Origin: Cyprinodon diabolis
Lineage: Eukaryota; Chordata; Actinopteri; Cyprinodontiformes; Cyprinodontidae
Direction: 5' to 3'
NCBI GenBank assembly: GCA_030533445.1
Contig: CM060068.1
Span: 48,142,453-48,206,452, forward strand
Length of the DNA: 64,000 nt
Position numbers and translations under genes: made by a program. Below the pieces are notes generated by a model. It made no database searches. It saw only the letters and a program-made list of their open reading frames with translations, and was not told the origin of the DNA. Below, piece by piece: positions 1 to 11,200 of this stretch (positions within the stretch are counted from its first letter, which is position 1; every line of letters begins with the position of its first letter).

Positions 1-254
1 TAGTTTTGATATAAAAAAAATACAGCGGCAGGTGGGCGTGGCCACATACCTGCAGCACGGCTGATACTGATTAGATTACAGCACAATGAACATTTTAAAA
101 CGACGACCTGCTCATTTTTATTCAGTCTCGTCTGATTGACGAAAACTCAAACCTATGACCAGTCATGTTTTATTCATCAAAGATCCACGATTAGCTCACC
201 AGTTGAAAAAAAGGAACGTCAGCGAAAAGATTTTGTTAACTTTGACGAAAACAA

Positions 255-376
255 CACTGCTTAGGAGTAGAAATACTCCTTCCATTGGCAGATGGTCTGA
301 TTCACCTTTTCCATCTAATCTCAGAAACAATTATTATCAGTAAGTTTTATTTATTTTTAGATCAGTTTTGCAGTGA
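255..376. repeat. MITE fragment, CACTGCAAA family
   Basis: It begins CACTGC and ends GCAGTG, with the internal phrase 'aaatactccttccattggca'. The same phrase and ends recur at 8937-10455, 13736-14280 and 55150-55405. It looks like an internally deleted copy of an AT-rich inverted-repeat MITE. Confidence 0.55.
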
Positions 377-1251
377 GTCAATATTTGTAGCTAACTGTTT
401 TGATGCAGCAGGTTGAGGAAACATGAGAAAGGCCAGGCCTCTCATGGAGGATGGATGATCTGCCTGCTGTAGAAATCAGAACTAGATCGCGGCTTTAAAG
501 GGCTTTGGTTGGGCCAGAAACGTTTTATTGGTGCAACGTTTTTTTGGTCCAGGTTGGCCTCACCCAGGGCCTCCTCTAGTCTCCCATCCTCATTGTGAGG
601 TCATGAAGAGGAGATGGTCCTGAAACCCGGAGGTCTTGGTTTGGTTTGGGTCAGTCTCTACTTTCTGGCTAGCTGGCAGAATGGAGCCTAAGATGGATGG
701 ATAGACAGGAACCTGCTCGGCACCATCCTCCATGAGAAGCTGGAGGTCCTGCTCCGGCAGAACTAAACCACGTCTTTTTGTACACAGTCCCATCTTCAGG
801 GTTCTTGCTGCTTCTTCTCATCTGTGCAGAAGCTTTTTTTCTTGGAGCGTGTCTGAGAACAGTGCTGTGATTGGTCAAGATTTTTGCAGCTGACTGAGCT
901 CAGTGAGGAGAGCGCCGGGCCAAACGGAAACGTTTTCAGGGTTACCTGACCTTCTACCTTCTAACCCTCACCTGTGGTCAGGAGATAAGGTGAACGTGAC
1001 ACTTAGCCTCAGATAGACGGTGATGGGCTCTAAGAATGAAGAAGAGCCTCTTATCCAGGTGGTGGCTGCAGCCTCCAGGCTGTTCGAATCACTTCTCTTT
1101 GAGGGATTGAACAAACCGCCATCAGGACTGCTGGTGTTGGTCAGGAGATGATATCTAGGTTTCCCACCTGGACCTGTGATGCTGCCTCTGATCCATAGAT
1201 AACAACAGGTTGTTGGGCGTTCCCTTTAGCTTGACTGAGGTTTCTGTCGTC
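377..1251. other. ccdc80 intron 7 sequence, nothing recognised
   Basis: No coding similarity or clear repeat structure is visible. Open frames on the minus strand here have no recognisable domain and do not match the missing third P-DUDES domain. Confidence 0.5.
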
Positions 1252-1800
1252 CTAGCCTCGTGAGACCATCCTGATATCGCGAGCTTTCAAGGTTTCACTC
1301 ACAGATCAGTCTGGAGACTCTCCGTTAAAGAAAATTTGGAGCCGTTCACCAAACGAACGTCCAATCAGCGTTGGCTTTGAGGCGGGTTGAGGTGTGACGC
1401 AACGAGAAGCGCGACAGTTCGGTCTAAAGAACCTGGCGGCTTCAGCCGATGAAACTAGCGTTAGCGTGGCTATCGAGCAAGTTTTATCGGAATTACAGAG
1501 TATTTCTTCACTGAAAGAAGAGCAAAACACTGCTCTGGAGGCTTTTCTCAGAGGAAAAGATGTTTTTGCTCTTCTCCCGACTGGTTTCACCAAGAGTTTG
1601 ATCTATCAATCGGCTCCTCTTCGTCGTCGCTCTTTTAGTACGTCATATGCTTGGTTGATCTGATTGGTTTATTTGGCCCGTCTATCACCAACATAGGCCA
1701 ATCAGCTAACCAGTATTTTCGCCCCTTCCCAAAATTACTTCAACAGAAGGTTTCCAGATGGATATGTGGAGCAAATCCATCTGGCGGAGTCAGGTTAACG
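1252..1800 (+). mobile_element. Non-autonomous element carrying a RecQ-like helicase N-terminal fragment
   Basis: A block from CCTCGTGAGACCATCC to CTGGCGGAGTCAGGTTA that resembles a short repeated fish DNA element. Near its ends are TCTGGAGACTCTCC and GGTTTCCAGATGG. It includes a promoter-like GC-rich stretch and an open frame (1394-1663) with a helicase P-loop-like motif. The superfamily is not clear to me and I saw no second full copy in the window. Confidence 0.5.
1394..1663 (+). pseudogene. RecQ-like helicase fragment (P-loop region), truncated
   Basis: The frame reads SVAIEQVLSELQSISSLKEE followed by QNTALEAFLRGKDVFALLPT and GFTKSLIYQSAPL. This matches the start of RecQ helicases (Q-rich motif 0, then LPTGxGKSLIYQ of motif I). 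The central Gly of the Walker A motif is Thr here (GFTKS), which should abolish ATP binding. The frame ends soon after motif I, so no helicase motif II-VI remains. It is carried by the surrounding short element and is not a host gene. Confidence 0.5.
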
Positions 1801-2379
1801 TCGTCCACCAGATTCTGATGTGGACCTTCAGACCTCGCCTGGAAACGCCACACTGCCTAACTTTGCAGCTTTTTTTCCTCCCAACTTGAACAGAACGAAG
1901 TGATCGGCCGCAGCTGACCGTCTGCTGCAAACTGCGACAGGCTTGTTTCAGATGGCTCACCCAGATTGCATGCCTGGCTGCTCAGGGCGTGGAGCTGCTG
2001 CTGATAGGACCACTCCTCGTCACTGGGGGCGGAGATGATGAACAGCCGACGTCTCCATCTGAACCTGCAATCACAGTAAATTTCAGCCTGGATCTAAGTG
2101 GCACTTTAGTGCAGCAGTGAAAGCTCTGCACCAAGATGAGCAGCGTATGCATGTACTCGGCATATCCCCATGCAATTACTTCCAGGAGGTGACAACCCCA
2201 AATTATGGTCAGAAACCTGTCACATCCCAGCAGTAAAGGAAACTAAATTCTCCATGATCTCCATGGAAACACGGGACGGCCTTGAGACATCCTGTGAAAA
2301 TATGTGACAGGCTTGATTTAGCCGTGACAAACTGCAGGGGTTGGAGCTCCTCTGAATGTCTGCAGAGCAGAAAACGGCA
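1801..2379. other. Intron 7 sequence, nothing recognised
   Basis: No coding similarity and no repeat boundaries seen. Confidence 0.4.
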
Positions 2380-3236
2380 CCACTCAGCATCTAATGGCCC
2401 GTTTCTTAGCGGATCTTTTAAAACATTATTACATTACATCATTACATCTCACGTTCGACTCCCACATACGTCACCTCTGCAAGGTCTCTTTCCTCCACCT
2501 CAGAAACATCGCCAAACTCCGCCCCTCCCTTTCCCAACCCGACGCAGAAAAGTTAATCCATGCCTTTATCTCCTCCAGATTGGACTACTGTAATGCCCTC
2601 CTCGTCGGGGTCCCTGGCAAAAGTCTATAAAAGCTGCAGCACATCCAGAAATGTGCTGCCCGGGTCCTGACGAGGAGGCGCAAACACGAACACATCACAC
2701 CAGTCTTCAGGTCCCTTCATTGGCTGCCCATCCAACACAGAATACATTACAAACTTTGCCTCCTCACTCATCAGTGCATACATGGAACTGCCCCTGCTTA
2801 CCTCAAGGAACTCCTCACTCCTCACACCGCCTCCAGAACCCTCCGCTCCACCACCTCCACCCACCGACTGCACCAGCCAAGAGTCAAGCTCTGCACAATG
2901 GGAGATAGGGCCTTCCAGGCAGTTGCCCCACAACTCTGGAATGGCCTCCCAGAGTCCCTTAGGGTCCCACAGTGTGTGGAGGCGTTCAAGAAAGGCCTCA
3001 AGACATTTTTATTTAAAATGGCCTTTGAACATTAGTTAGTACTTTATCTGTGTGGTTTTATGGTTATTTTACTGTTTTGTTTTTACTATGTATGTTATTT
3101 TATTGTAATGTCTTGTTTTAACTATGTAAGGTGTTTTTATTGTACGGTTTTGTTTTAACTATGAATTTTGTAGCACTTTGAGATTTTGCGGAAATGTAAA
3201 GTGCAATACAAATAAAATGTATTATTATTATTATTA
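2380..3236 (+). mobile_element. L2-clade LINE, 5'-truncated (end of reverse transcriptase and 3' tail)
   Basis: Through frameshifts it reads the thumb and C-terminal part of an L2-type reverse transcriptase: FISSRLDYCNALLVGVPGKS, LQHIQKCAARVLTRRRKHEH, LHWLPIQHRIHYKLCLLTHQ and FKKGLKTFLFKMAFEH. A 3' UTR follows, ending GTGCAATACAAATAAAATG and then (ATT)n, the usual microsatellite tail of these LINEs. A stop (GKSL*K) and frame shifts show it is dead. It lies antisense to ccdc80 in intron 7. Confidence 0.85.
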
Positions 3237-3261
3237 GATTTTTATAAAACCAGTTGAATTT

Positions 3262-3490
3262 TTCATCATTCTGCTTCATTCTATCTCTATAGTTCTGCTG
3301 CTATAGGCTTAGACTGCTGGAGGACATAGGGACCCCTTTTTCATCATTCTGCTTCATTCTATCTCTATTCTCCCACTCTGCAGAATCTGTTAGTTCAATC
3401 TCTAACGTTCTGCTCTCTCTGCTTTTTCTCATAGTAGCTTCATCTGGTCTGTTCCTGTTTGGCTGTGACTCCATCCTGGAGAGAAATATC
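3262..3490 (+). mobile_element. LINE-derived 3' UTR fragment
   Basis: It shares long near-identical stretches (for example 'gctgctataggcttagactg' and 'aatctgttagttcaatctct') with 41200-41400, where the same sequence leads into a longer LINE 3' UTR. Only the first part is present here. Confidence 0.65.
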
Positions 3491-5108
3491 TATGAAGGTT
3501 ATTTTGTTTCAAAACTATTTCTGCATTGTAAGTGTGAATTTGAAGTTGTAGAGAGAGTTACATTCTAATTTTTGAATGTGTAGAATAAAAAAAAATCACA
3601 AGTACAACATTTTTTTTTTTTACACCTGTTAAAATTTTAAGTACAAGTACAAAAAATTCTGCTTGATTCCAGACAGCGCTCACAGTGGTAAGTTAAACAC
3701 TCCCTTTTCTGCTGCTGTTGTTCTTCCAAAGTACGTTTTGAAATCGTTTGAGGCGATAACATTATACATTTAAGCCTCCCTGTGTGGCCTGTTTACAGAG
3801 TTAGTGCGAAATTTAAAAAAAAAGTCCGACGTTGAGCGGACCAGAGTGACCAGCAGACCTCCGAGGGTAACCGCAGCCAGGGCTAATGTTACCCCGTCTG
3901 TAGTGCACTTCTCTCGGTCTAGTTATGTGTGAACTACCGCTCGTTCTGATGGCGGTTTTTTGCGGTTCGGTAATTTTTTTTAATGTTTTTTAAGCTTTAG
4001 AAATTAAAAATATTGTTTTCAAAATGTTTTGTGTAGAGAATAAATAGTTTTGACTGTTAAAGAAATGCTAAAGAACGATGCATGTGATGACGTCACGAGT
4101 ACGCTTCCGTTCCAATGCACATACGTGCTTACGAGACTCGCGTTCTCGTAAATTGAGAAACGGCCCTGGTTTCTCCGTCAAGCCAGGCGCGGTTGTTTTG
4201 AGCTTAGCAGACAGGTGAACGCAACGAATCACCACGTCTACTGCGGTAGAGAGCCCTTTTCCTCTTTCTTGCCTCTCCGACATGGGCTTTCGCTGTTTTC
4301 TCGCTGGTTCCACCATGATAACTGCACAAATATCGCCACTGCGCTAGCAACAAGCATGCCTTTCACTGGGGGCTCCTGCAATTGCAAGTGCGGTATTTCC
4401 CCACAGACCACCAGGGCGGCCGAGAAAACCTTTGTTCGACCTGAAATGACTCATTTAATCATCCAAAACGTTATGGAACACATTAATTAACTGAAAAATG
4501 TTGCATAGTGTGCCTTTAAATGATGCTGACACAGTCATTGTTACATCATTTAGGTTAAATCTGCTCATATCAGCTCCAATAAGGAGGCATGGGGCCTTTT
4601 CTCTCCGGCATCAGCCACACTGCTCCGATGCCACAGGGACCGGAACCGTTCTTTGATCCGGCTGGATTTCACACCCTGAACTTGAATGTTTTCTGCAGTC
4701 ACAATCACAATTACTTCTAAATACCATTTTTCTATTTCTATAATGAAAATCCAGAGTTTTGCTGCCTCAATTTGCTGACGACAACCAGATTTTCTGTCCA
4801 TTCGAGTCAATAGAGACTGTAAAACACGCATTAGTAATTATACCAAAATTGTGAATAACATGTAAACATTTTGCATTTACGAAAAAACCCTTTTTGTCTG
4901 TATTATAGAATTCCCTTTCCAGAACTCCTTAAGTGGAAAAGTTTTAGTTTTACCTGGTTTAATTTTGTAAAAACTCCTCTATAAGGAACATGCTGCAATC
5001 CGATTATTAATGTAAAAAATATTGGACAGATGAATTAATTTCTCAAATAATGGTTATTAGCAGCCAAACCTGTTTTTTTGTGCTGCACTGAGCAGCTCTG
5101 AATCCTAC
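3491..5108. other. Intron 7 sequence with repeat scraps
   Basis: The segment 4060-4515 has CG-rich text (acgtcacgagtacgcttccg, attgagaaacg) echoing the ends of the 43.1-44.2 kb element, and ends TGTGCCTTTAA like a TTAA-flanked MITE. The stretch around 4800-4880 shares 'tagagactgtaaaa' and 'tttgcattta' with 6035-6140. No coding exon was found. Confidence 0.35.
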
Positions 5109-5260
5109 CTGGACAGGAAGTTTTCCAGAGATCGGGGTTTGTCTTCCTTTTTACAGACGATGCCGTCTCTCTTCTGCTGCTCCATCTCCCGGATTCGGGA
5201 GGAAAATGTGTCGATGTAATCAAACACGGCTTTCATGGCGATGGGAACCTCATAGGATTG
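5109..5260 (-). CDS. ccdc80: ccdc80 exon 7: end of P-DUDES 2 and linker to domain 3
   Basis: The acceptor CTCTCAG precedes 5260. The exon reads [20 protein letters not shown] then [20 protein letters not shown] and [11 protein letters not shown], ending in phase 2 at AG|GTAGG after 5109. The human counterpart runs YYEVPITMKSVFDLIDTF through SLENFLSRF. It is too interrupted by intron to show as one long open frame but is unmistakable once spliced. The next exon should start with the third P-DUDES domain and is not in the window. Confidence 0.92.
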
Positions 5261-8200
5261 CTGAGAGAAAAAAAAAAAGCATAAGCATAATTCAGAAACT
5301 TAGAGGAAAGCTGAAACTTTACAGAGTGGCTGGAAAGTTTGGAGCCTGTTTGTGTCTGCAGAGAAACCTTTATCGCCACATCGGTCACAGAAACCCTGAC
5401 CGTCTTCGCAGTTTGGCCTGAGAAGCAGTGAAAACACTCAGGAGTGAGAGGAGGATGTATCACGTTGATTGAAAATGTGAGCGGCTCTCACGCCTTCCTC
5501 GGCATGTGCTGGACTTGCAGCACGGCCCGTTCTCTCTCAGACAGCCCCGTCTCTGCCTCTGTCAGCAGAGGACGGGAACACTGGTCTCTTTGATGGCTCT
5601 GTCCAAAAGCAGCCAGCTGGTTTACACTAACGCCCACAGTCTGCCACTCTGCCAAAGTCAGGCCATGTTCATTAAAACAGTGTTGGAGTGGAGCTACTAT
5701 GCTGGCAGCATGAGGCCCAGTCACCTTTAAAAAAGAGGGAGGGTGGATTTAAGGACTCAGAGGGTTTAACACTGAATCAAAGTCTAATGCTAACATCTCA
5801 GAGGGAAGGATTCGCAGCACCAGACCAACATCTGGACCTTTTCTCCTTTTTTCAAATTACAGATTCTGAGTCTAAACAGCTGATGTGCAGCTTTGGTTCG
5901 AAGCTCCACCACCAGCCAAACGCCCTGCAAACACACACAAGTGATGCTCTGCAAAAAAAAGGGCGTCTGAAGTGGGGCTGAAACAATAATTGAAATAATT
6001 GTCAACTAATTTAGTAATAGATTAATCATTAAAGGAAGTATAGAGACTGTAAAAGATGCCTTTAGCTGACTGAGGGACCCACTTTGAAAAGCAATTATAT
6101 CAAGATTATAAAAACATACAAAGATTTTGCATTTAAAGCCGGAGGGAAGCGGCTGTTCCAACCGTCGCATTCCTGAATTCTCCTCAGTGCCCGACTTTAC
6201 ATGAGTGAATACAGTGAATGTGATTGGTCGATTATCAAGGGGGCGGGATTGTTGTGGCGGAAGGTTTGCAAACAAGTTGTGTTGTACCCGATTTGTAGGA
6301 AGCATCTTGCTAACCAGTTAGCATCTTAGTGCTAGCAGGTTCCCAATGGGAAATTCCATTGGGACCAAGTAGCACTAAATTGGTGCCTTAGAAACGACGC
6401 TGTCAAGGAACGCTATGGACAGAGGAAACATGCAAGAGGAGGAGAGTTTAGTGTCGGAGGTCGTGGATGAGTCTCCTCCGTCATCCATTTTTTATTTAGA
6501 GGAGGAAAGCGGGGACGAAGATGTTGTGGAAGAGGACGCCAGGGCGGCAGAAGCTTGGTTTGGTGTAGAAGGCTTCCAGCCGTACATGTTTGAGCCCTTG
6601 CCTCGCAACGCTGCCAGTTCTGTTAGCTCTACGCCTGCAGAAGACACAGACGTCAGCAACCCGCGGCTCTTTAGCGCCCCCTCCAGGCTCCCTGAAGCTT
6701 TTTCAAAAATATATGAAAATAGAAAAAGTATTTTTTTATTTTAATATGCTGCGCAGGAGGTCAAACAAACATTCATTATGTTTCCAATGCTGTTAAAATG
6801 TGCATAATAAATAAATGTAAACAATGAATTTTAGCATTTCTGCTGAGGAAGATTTGCGTCATATCCTGCAGCAGGTTTCAGCGCGGCGCGGTGCCAGGCA
6901 GGTGGCTGCTGTAAACAAAGCTGGGGGGGGGGGGGGGTCTCCATGGATCCCAAAGGGAAAAAGGAAGATAGTTGATGAGAAAAGAGGATTCAAAGAAGAA
7001 TGGAGCGAATCATTTGCTTTCATTACCAATGAGGAAGGATTGCCTGCATGTTTGCTTTGGAAGGAGAAGCTGTCAAATAATAAAGAGTCATTTGGAGGGA
7101 TGGGAACTTTCTTCCATTTTTCCCCGAATCCTTAAAATAAAAAATAACACCAAGGAGCGCTGGTGGTGGAGGGTTAGAGACTCTGCTCTGCTCTGATGGA
7201 AGTCAGTTCCTGCTTGTTCCTCCTCCCAACAGAAACACGTCCACCATAGAAAGATTCCTTTATCCTGTTTCTATAATTTCATCAATGCAACAAAACCTAA
7301 TACATATAAACTGCGCAATGAAGCAGCGAGAGGTGAACTCCCCGCGGTGAGAGAGTCCACTGCTCCTCCCTCACCTCATGCTACTTAAAGCACCAAATAT
7401 GGTTCAGCAGAGTCACATGACATTTGCTCCAGGATAAGCATTTAATCATGAATGTTTATTATATTATATTTTTTCAGTGTGGTCCTGTTTCTCTGACTGT
7501 GACTAACTGGATGTGCTCTCTTCATCCTCTGACATGGGAGCTGGCTCGGAGCTCGTCTGCCTGGCTGTGTGTTTCCTGGACGGGGCCGCCTGTGGAGCTG
7601 GTTGACAGTTGCCTTTTGTATCTATGCTTCTTTTTCTATGTCTGCTTCTGTCTCCTTGAACCCCAGTGGGCCTCAGCAGATGGCCGCTCACACTGAGCCT
7701 GGTTCTGCTGGAGGTTTCTTCCTGTTCAAAGGGAGTTTTTCCTCTCCACTGTCGCTACAAGCATGCTTAGTGTGAGGGATTGCTGAAGAGTCAATGAGTC
7801 GATGCAATCAGCTGGTTTTCCTTAGATAGAAAACTTTGAATCAATCTGACTGGATGATCTGGTTGACTGGAAAGTGACCTGAGATGACATGATGTGAATT
7901 AGAGCTATAGAAATAAATTGAATAGAATTATATATTTAAGCCCATGTAGTCCTTTATTAAAGTGGGCTAATAAACTTAGAGGCTGTGTTGCCATACGAGG
8001 CTGATAGAAGACTTTTACATTTTTGCGGCTCCAGACAGATTTTTTTATTTTTTTTTTGGTCCAATTTGACTCTTTGAGCAGTTTGGGATGCCGACCCCTG
8101 CTGTGTGACACATAGTTTGGACTATGTAGCAGCCACAGTCTGTACCCAAGACATATTTCCTTTGGGACAATGAAGTGTTTATTCCCTTTATTCATTCAAT

Positions 8201-11200
8201 ATTAACTTACATGGGATTTTTTTGAAAGCTTTCTTAGCCCAGTATACTCGGTCGTTCCAAAGCTGGTCCCTACCTTGACTCTCATGTCTGTGTCAGTGAG
8301 GACCATGTAGAACTCGTCGTACGTCATCCCAAACTCCTTCCTCAGCTCCGTGATCAGGTCCTGGTTCACCAGGTCCTCCTGGCGGAGACCCTTCATAGGT
8401 TTGTCCTTTTCTGCAGGAAGAGAAATTAGCTTCTGTGAGCCTTTCATCTATTCAGGTTGCAGCTCCTCACCTCAGTGGATTTAAATGGGAATCTATGTCC
8501 CAGAAAAAAAAGATCAGACGTAAAAGTAAAGTTGAAACAAATTACACACTTTTCAAATGTTGAAATGCTTTGCATTCAGTCCTCCTTTTTAGATCAACGT
8601 CAAACAGAAGCTGCAGCTCTAAGGCTAATCTCTACTGAGATCAAAAACGTGGACTGAACAAAGACACTGGTTCTCCTCCTGACCCGTCTGCTCTGATCCT
8701 GGGTCTTCCTGATCCTGTTTGGCCTCTAATGATCTTAAACAATATATATATATATATTATATATATATATATATATAAAGAGATATATATATACTAATAT
8801 GTGTATATATATATATATATATATTTACAATATGTGTCAAACATCGTATTCGTACATACATTACAGATAATAACAAATAAGAAACAAAATATACTCTTAC
8901 CAATATCACAATAAATATAAAAACATGCAATAACTGCACTGAAATAAATCAAAATCTAGATAAGATTTTCTTAAAATCAGTGCATTTTTTCTTGGATTCA
9001 GGGAAATAAAAGAGGCATTTTGCCAATGGAACAAAACAATTTAGATTCAAAATAAGAGAACATAACTGCATTGTCTTATTTCAATTGCATAATACCTAAT
9101 TTTCTTATTTTAAGTAGGGATGCACGATATAATCGGCCCCCTATCGGTATCGGCCTTAAAACTGAATATCGGACATCGGCCCCCCCACCGATATTTAACC
9201 CGATATTTGATCAGCTTCTGAGTTTCTAAAGTCTAAAAAAATAAATAAATACTACTTCTTCTTCTTCCTCAAAAACTTCTTTTTTACAGACTTAAAAACT
9301 TCTAAAGACGAGGGAAAAAATATTGATCCATTAAAATATCCCAATATCTTCATATGCTGATATATTGCCATTTAAAAACACCATATCAATCTCTTTTACT
9401 AATGAAATATTGCTATATGTCATCGTTATGCTACGAAATCCCCCGAAAATTCACAAAATGTTGCCATATTTTTATATGTTTATATATTGACGCGGTATCG
9501 ATCTATTTTACTAACAAAATCTCACAAGAATTTGCAAAATATCACGAGTTTGTAACAGAACGATGAAATTTCACGAGATTTTGAAAGTAAAATAGATCGA
9601 TACCGCGTTTTTAAAAATCAATTTGATATCAGCATATGAAAATATATTTGAGTATATTATTTTCCAAAATGTCAGAAATGGATAACAAAACTGCTATTTT
9701 CAATGACTACTTATTTTTGTCCAGCTTTAACATCGGTATCGATATCGGTTATCGGCTACATGAGTTTTAAAATATCGGCATATCGGATATCGGCCAAAAT
9801 CCCAATATCGTGCATCCCTAATTTTAAGAGTAAAAATACTCATTCCATTGGCAAACAATTTATTTTACCTACTCAAATCAAGGGTAAATACACTTAAAGC
9901 TACAGTGTGTAATAATTACAGGGATATACAGTCAGAAATGTAATATATTATACATAACTATGTTATTTATCATCATCTACGAGCTCAGCCTCTTAACCTT
10001 TATATTTGCGTTGCCTTAGAATTGGTTATTTATAATTACATAGGAGCGGGTCTCGCAGCCATGGAGGCAGACATCTTTGCGCTACGGCGGCGCAGAGCCA
10101 ACAAACTAGCGATTGCGAGATCGCCAAAACGTCACAACGATGTAGAAAAAATAACGGGTATATTTATTATCTTAAGTCTACATGAAATCTATACCCTACA
10201 CAGACTAATGAAATACTATCTGTAAAATGATCTATGTAAACAAACCTCATCACTTGAGAAGGTAGGTGATGCGGACATCGTGGAAGACATTTTGTCCCGT
10301 AACGCTCGCCGTACTGTTGGGGGGGAGAAGCGGTGGGGGGGGGGATGTTCATGTTGCTGCGGTCTGCAGTCTGAACGTTAGATGTCGCTGAAAATTACAC
10401 ACTGTAGCTTTAATTTAAGAATTTTTTTTCTTATTTCTAGATCATTTTTCCAGTGTGAGGAAAAGAGAAAAAAATACACACAAGTCAGGGAAATTATCTA
10501 AGTAATGGTTAAAATGCACTGATTACCATTTACACTGACTTTAGGATGGTGCTAACTGCTAACTAACTATGAAGGTATAGTAAAAACTGAGCGGGTGTCG
10601 GGATCAGTCCTGGACGGAGAAATAATGGCTGCCAGACACTATAGAAACTCTTGGTGGCGCCACTAACATCGTACTGCAGTTTCTCCAGATGAAGAACCGG
10701 AGTAAAATCACTTCCCACATTATAAACTGAAGAAATTTGTCAGTTTTCCACAATTTTTATATTAATTATTTCGCTATATGCATTCCATAGGCCACAGTGG
10801 TTTGGATAGTACTGAAGGTCCAAGGTGATGGAGAGTGTCCAGATAATGCAGTCTGGGGGTCTGGAATCAATGTACAGAAAACCATTTGGAAATGTGGCAC
10901 CCATACTGGAAGAGCCTGGGGCCTGAACCAGAACAGATGCTGGTGAGGATTCTCAGTCATTCCAAAAAATTATTAAAAAAAACATCCTTTGTTGGCTTTG
11001 TTGGGCTACTGTATAAAACCTGGAACTCAACGATTTTCTGACATTTTGAATTGAAAAAGCTTCCCGGATGAGAAGAGAAACGTCTTCAAACTTGGAAACA
11101 AAGTCCACTGGATTGTTTTTAACTTTCTTTTTTTGAAATGACCAGAACAGAAGTGTCCAGGAGCCATCAGCGGACCATTGAGGGGAATATTCTGTACAAT

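Larger units (their letters stand above)
8937..10455. mobile_element. CACTG-ended MITE split by two later insertions
   Basis: Outer sequence starts CACTGAAATAAATC and ends ATCATTTTTCCAGTG, with internal 'gccaatggaacaaaacaa' and 'actcattccattggcaaa' inverted to each other, the signature of the MITE family at 13736-14280 and 55150-55405. Two unrelated elements (9115-9820 and 9898-10409) sit inside, each with its own target duplication, and removing both restores a continuous MITE of about 300 bp. It lies in ccdc80 intron 5. Confidence 0.7.

Noticed and set aside
1..5108. A last ccdc80 exon with the third P-DUDES domain
   Set aside because: I looked for WRRRLLVISAP-like and FGLRHITILKL-like text on the minus strand and found none; it should lie left of the window.
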